DNA from: Luscinia megarhynchos
Lineage: Eukaryota > Chordata > Aves > Passeriformes > Turdidae
Assembly: GCA_034336665.1 (NCBI GenBank)
Contig: JAPFBE010000002.1
Location: forward strand, 79,738,905-79,802,904
Length of the DNA stretch: 64,000 bases
Reading direction: 5' to 3'
Shown: one piece after another, positions 60,997 to 64,000 of the stretch
Layout of the letters: the number at the start of each line of letters is the position of its first letter
How positions within the stretch are numbered: position 1 is the first letter of the stretch
Position numbers and translations under genes: made by a program
Notes under the pieces: generated by a model
The model's input: only the letters and a program-made list of their open reading frames with translations
Database searches by the model: none
Told to the model about the DNA's origin: nothing

Positions 60997-61500
60997 GACC
61001 ATTTCCCGCTTGAAACTGTTAATTAAAATGGCATTGAAGATGTGTTGTCATTTTCAGGCACTGTAATGATGTGGTATGGACATGTGTTTGTGTCTGTAAG
61101 GTACATGCTCAGCCATGTACACTGTAAATAGCCTTTACAAAAATTGGTTTGCTAATGATGGTATTTAACATCACCTGGTAAATTCAGTTAAAGAGTCAGG
61201 ATTCTTTTCAAATTATTGTCTTCTGGTTTTGTGGCACAAACAGAATTGTTAACAGCTGTAACATGGTACTGATCAACAATCTTGAGCTCTTACTGTACTC
61301 GACTGCAGTTTGACAGTAGTGCAAGGCAAGAGCAGAGAATGCAGCAAGCTGGGTTTAATTGTACTGAAAATGCACCTGCTAAATGGAGAGCTTTCCTAAT
61401 AAGTGGATACTGACTTGCACAGGTATTAACTCCTGTATATCAGGAAACATGACACTCTAAATTGATCTGTTAAAATAAATTGAGCATATTGATGGTATTG

Positions 61501-63639
61501 ATTTATTTACTGGGAGGGAGTAATGTTTAAGAGTGATATTTGTCATGATTCATGTAAAATAAGTTTAGAACTGAAGTACAGCTTTTCAAGGAGTATCTTA
61601 AGGTGAACATGAAAAATAGGATATTACAAAGTCATGCAGAGTCATTTGCATGTAAATAATATAATTTTACTTGTCTTCATAGTAAAGGTTAAAAAATACC
61701 CTTTGAAATCAGGTTTTTAATGTATGTCTGAAATCTGTTTTCAATCTGTGTTATGCTACGAGCCTCTTTCATGGAGAATACAAAAAGTTTATGTAATGAA
61801 AGACTGCCCCCAAGGACTTTCACTGCATAAATTCTTTTTTTTTTCTCCTGAAAAGAAAATTGGTGATATTTCTGGGTTAGTCAAATAGCTTGTCATTCTG
61901 GAAAAAGAAACAAACTAGCTAAAACATAGGAACCCTGCTTACTAACAGCTGCTGCTAAGCAGGGTCATATAAATACCTAGTCTTCTTTTCAAAATGTTAC
62001 CTATTTAGCAGCACCTCTTACTGTTTTCTTAATGTGCAGTTTCAGTGTCTTAGAAAGCAAAACTTGCTTTGACATTCATTGAAGAGGTAGTAACTATATC
62101 ATATTCTCTATAAATAGAAACTTGGTTATCTATGTACTGTCATGTTTCTATGATTCAAGCAGTGGTTAGTCTTAATGATACACTGAATCCAGACTTTGGT
62201 ACTTGGATAGAGCAAAAAACACCATTTTGAAGAAACTTAATTTTTTTTTTCTTTTTTCTTTGGGTGGGGTTTTTTTCTGTTGCTGAATGCATGGAATGGT
62301 TTCATAAATCCAATATGTTGTTTTTTCTAAATACTTTGGAATTATTTGTATGTGTAATTTAAACTTGTGATGACGTGTAATTGGATAGTCATGGCATATT
62401 TTTATTTCCTTTGTGGGGAGGGAAAGGTGTACAGAATTCATATGTGCTTGTTACAAAGGTAACTGTGCATTGGTTTGGAGGGGAGTGAAAACTGTATTTC
62501 TGATGCCCTTTTAGAAGTCTAAAGAAAAAGTGCAAGTGAAGAGCACTACTTTAATATTTACTAAGAAAGAATGTACATATTAAAAGCATTTCAAAATTTA
62601 TAGAAATATTGCCAGTACTGTTGTGTTGTAACTGAATTGTATCTCATTTGAAACTGCCATATTAATAGTTCCTAGCCATGGAATTTTCCTGTGAATAAGG
62701 CTTTTGAAAAGTGCAGACATCAGAGTGCATGGTTTAAGCAGACTTTCATGTATTAGTTGTTGTGCCTTTAACTCAACTAGGTTGCCAGTCAAGATTGCAG
62801 ATTGCAGGTCTCTCACAGATACTTGTACCTGCGAGTCTCCTGGTGACCACTGAGTAAGAATGAGCAGTTCTGGTTTTTTCAGGCCAGTACTAAAAGATTT
62901 CTTCATTTTTCTGCTGTAACTTCAAGGGAAAAAAACCTGAAAATTTTAATTGCTTCTTTAAATACTCTGCTAAAAATATTTTGATGTTAAAGTACAGAGT
63001 GAATTACTCCATTTAAGAACAAAGAGCATCAGCCAAATGAATTTAGGGAAGAAGGAGCAGGAAGGGCTGCGTGACTGATAGTTCTTAACTTGAAAGTGGT
63101 ATGGCAACACAATGGATTTTGCTTGCTGCAGGACTAACAGAACTGCTGTTAGTTTGGGTGGATGTTGGGAGCAAGGTGAGATGATTTCTGTTTCTTCATG
63201 GGTGGGGGGTGGGAATTATTATTGCCTGTGTTCTGTATTATGTAATCTGTTATTAATGATTCATGGGTTTTTTCTGTTGAAACTTGGTTGAATTACTAAA
63301 ATTGTCTGTTTCCATAGTGGGTCCCTTCAGTTGAGTTGAACTTGTGCTTTTTGACTTTCTGGCTATTTGTACCAAGCTAAAGGTATCTGGTTCACGGAAT
63401 ATTGTTTTTTTTAAACTGAAATTGTGATGTCTTGATGTATTTTGAAAAATGTGTTTAAAACTCTTAACATGAAATTCATGTTAAATATTCTTTTAAAAAT
63501 ATGCTTAGGAACATCTGCAGCTATAAACAAAAATATTTTCTGTCTTACGCGTAGCATTAAGTGCTGTAGTTGGTCTAGTGCTAGCTAATGCCAGTGCACC
63601 CACTACAGTTAATTACTCATTTCCTGCTATGAGATAAGG
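61501..63639. other. Downstream flank or extended 3' UTR of MTDH
   Basis: This is AT-rich sequence with no recognised coding exon, RNA gene or mobile element. There are T-rich runs at about 61830-61845 and 62240-62275. The open frames at 62172-62441 and 62598-62906 on the - strand are short, unsupported and probably chance. Confidence 0.5.
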
Positions 63640-64000
63640 ATTAGGAAGAGAGCAAAACAGGCTCAAGCTTCAAAGCGTATAAAGATAAAGAAAACTTTAT
63701 TAACAGAATAACAAGAAAAATAGCAAGAAAATCAGAATAAACCTCAGAACGCTTCTCCTCCCCCCACCCCCGCTTTTCTTTCCCACTGACAAAGAGATGA
63801 AACCTGGGACTTTCAGTCAGTTTACCACTTCTAGAATAGTTTTTTTCAGTTCTCTTAGGGAGAGGAGTCTCTCTTGCCATGCCATGGAGACTTCACCAGA
63901 AACAGTTCTCTTGTGGCTTTAATGTCACAGCAAATTAGCAGCCACCTGGAAGTCTGCAATTGTCAAGTCCCTCCCACATTTTGGTAGTTTTTTTCTCATA
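63640..64000 (-). mobile_element. Probable LTR, cut by the window edge
   Basis: Read on the - strand, an AATAAA poly(A) signal (+ strand TTTATT at 63696-63701) lies in 'tgttaataaagttttctttatc', preceded by purine-rich GGGGGTGGGGGGAGGAG sequence and a 'gagactcctctccctaag'-type segment. This layout and wording resemble songbird LTR families as I remember them. It runs off the right end, so neither its full length nor an attached provirus can be judged. The left boundary is approximate. Confidence 0.5.

Larger units (their letters stand above)
59848..61500 (+). other. MTDH: MTDH 3' UTR (extent uncertain)
   Basis: This is AT-rich non-coding sequence after the stop. Poly(A) signals AATAAA lie at 60444-60449, 60960-60965, 60991-60996 and 61474-61479, so several 3' UTR lengths from about 0.6 to 1.65 kb are possible. 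An ATTTATTTA motif at 61501-61509 could act as an AU-rich instability element if longer forms are made. Mammalian MTDH has long 3' UTR forms, so the transcript may continue further. Confidence 0.65.

Overview
The window looks like vertebrate nuclear DNA from a bird. It is AT-rich with long introns and intergenic DNA. The interspersed repeats are mostly CR1-type LINE 3' ends, the dominant avian retroposon, plus retroviral LTR-like blocks that resemble songbird families as I remember them. A passerine or close relative is plausible but unproven. There are no bacterial-style genes, operons or CRISPR arrays. The one gene I can recognise is MTDH (metadherin, also LYRIC or AEG-1), on the + strand.

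Positions 1 to about 28010 form a gene desert upstream of MTDH. No coding exon is recognisable there. It holds a long pure (GGGAA)n array (6377-6651), a CpG-bearing (GGCGT)n array (14747-14826), a probable LTR on the - strand (about 18960-19760), an old CR1 3' end (about 21848-22185), a badly decayed tandem repeat of about 180 bp per unit (about 24490-26700), and a small CpG-rich patch (about 27520-27715). A younger CR1 copy (about 28015-29188) then runs directly into the CpG island that serves as the MTDH promoter (about 29190-30200).

MTDH coding sequence runs from ATG at 29598 to TGA at 59845-59847. I could place 13 coding exons, all with GT-AG introns and compatible phases, giving a predicted 623-residue protein, or 594 residues if the phase-symmetric exon 7 is skipped. 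The protein has an N-terminal membrane segment, a long disordered lysine-rich body, the tryptophan pair known to bind SND1, a nine-lysine nuclear localisation run and the conserved basic C-terminus. The introns carry several CR1 fragments and one antisense LTR. Introns 1 and 11 each contain a perfect inverted repeat that stands out from background. Candidate poly(A) signals lie at 60444, 60960, 60991 and 61474. The right edge of the window cuts into another probable - strand LTR (from about 63640).
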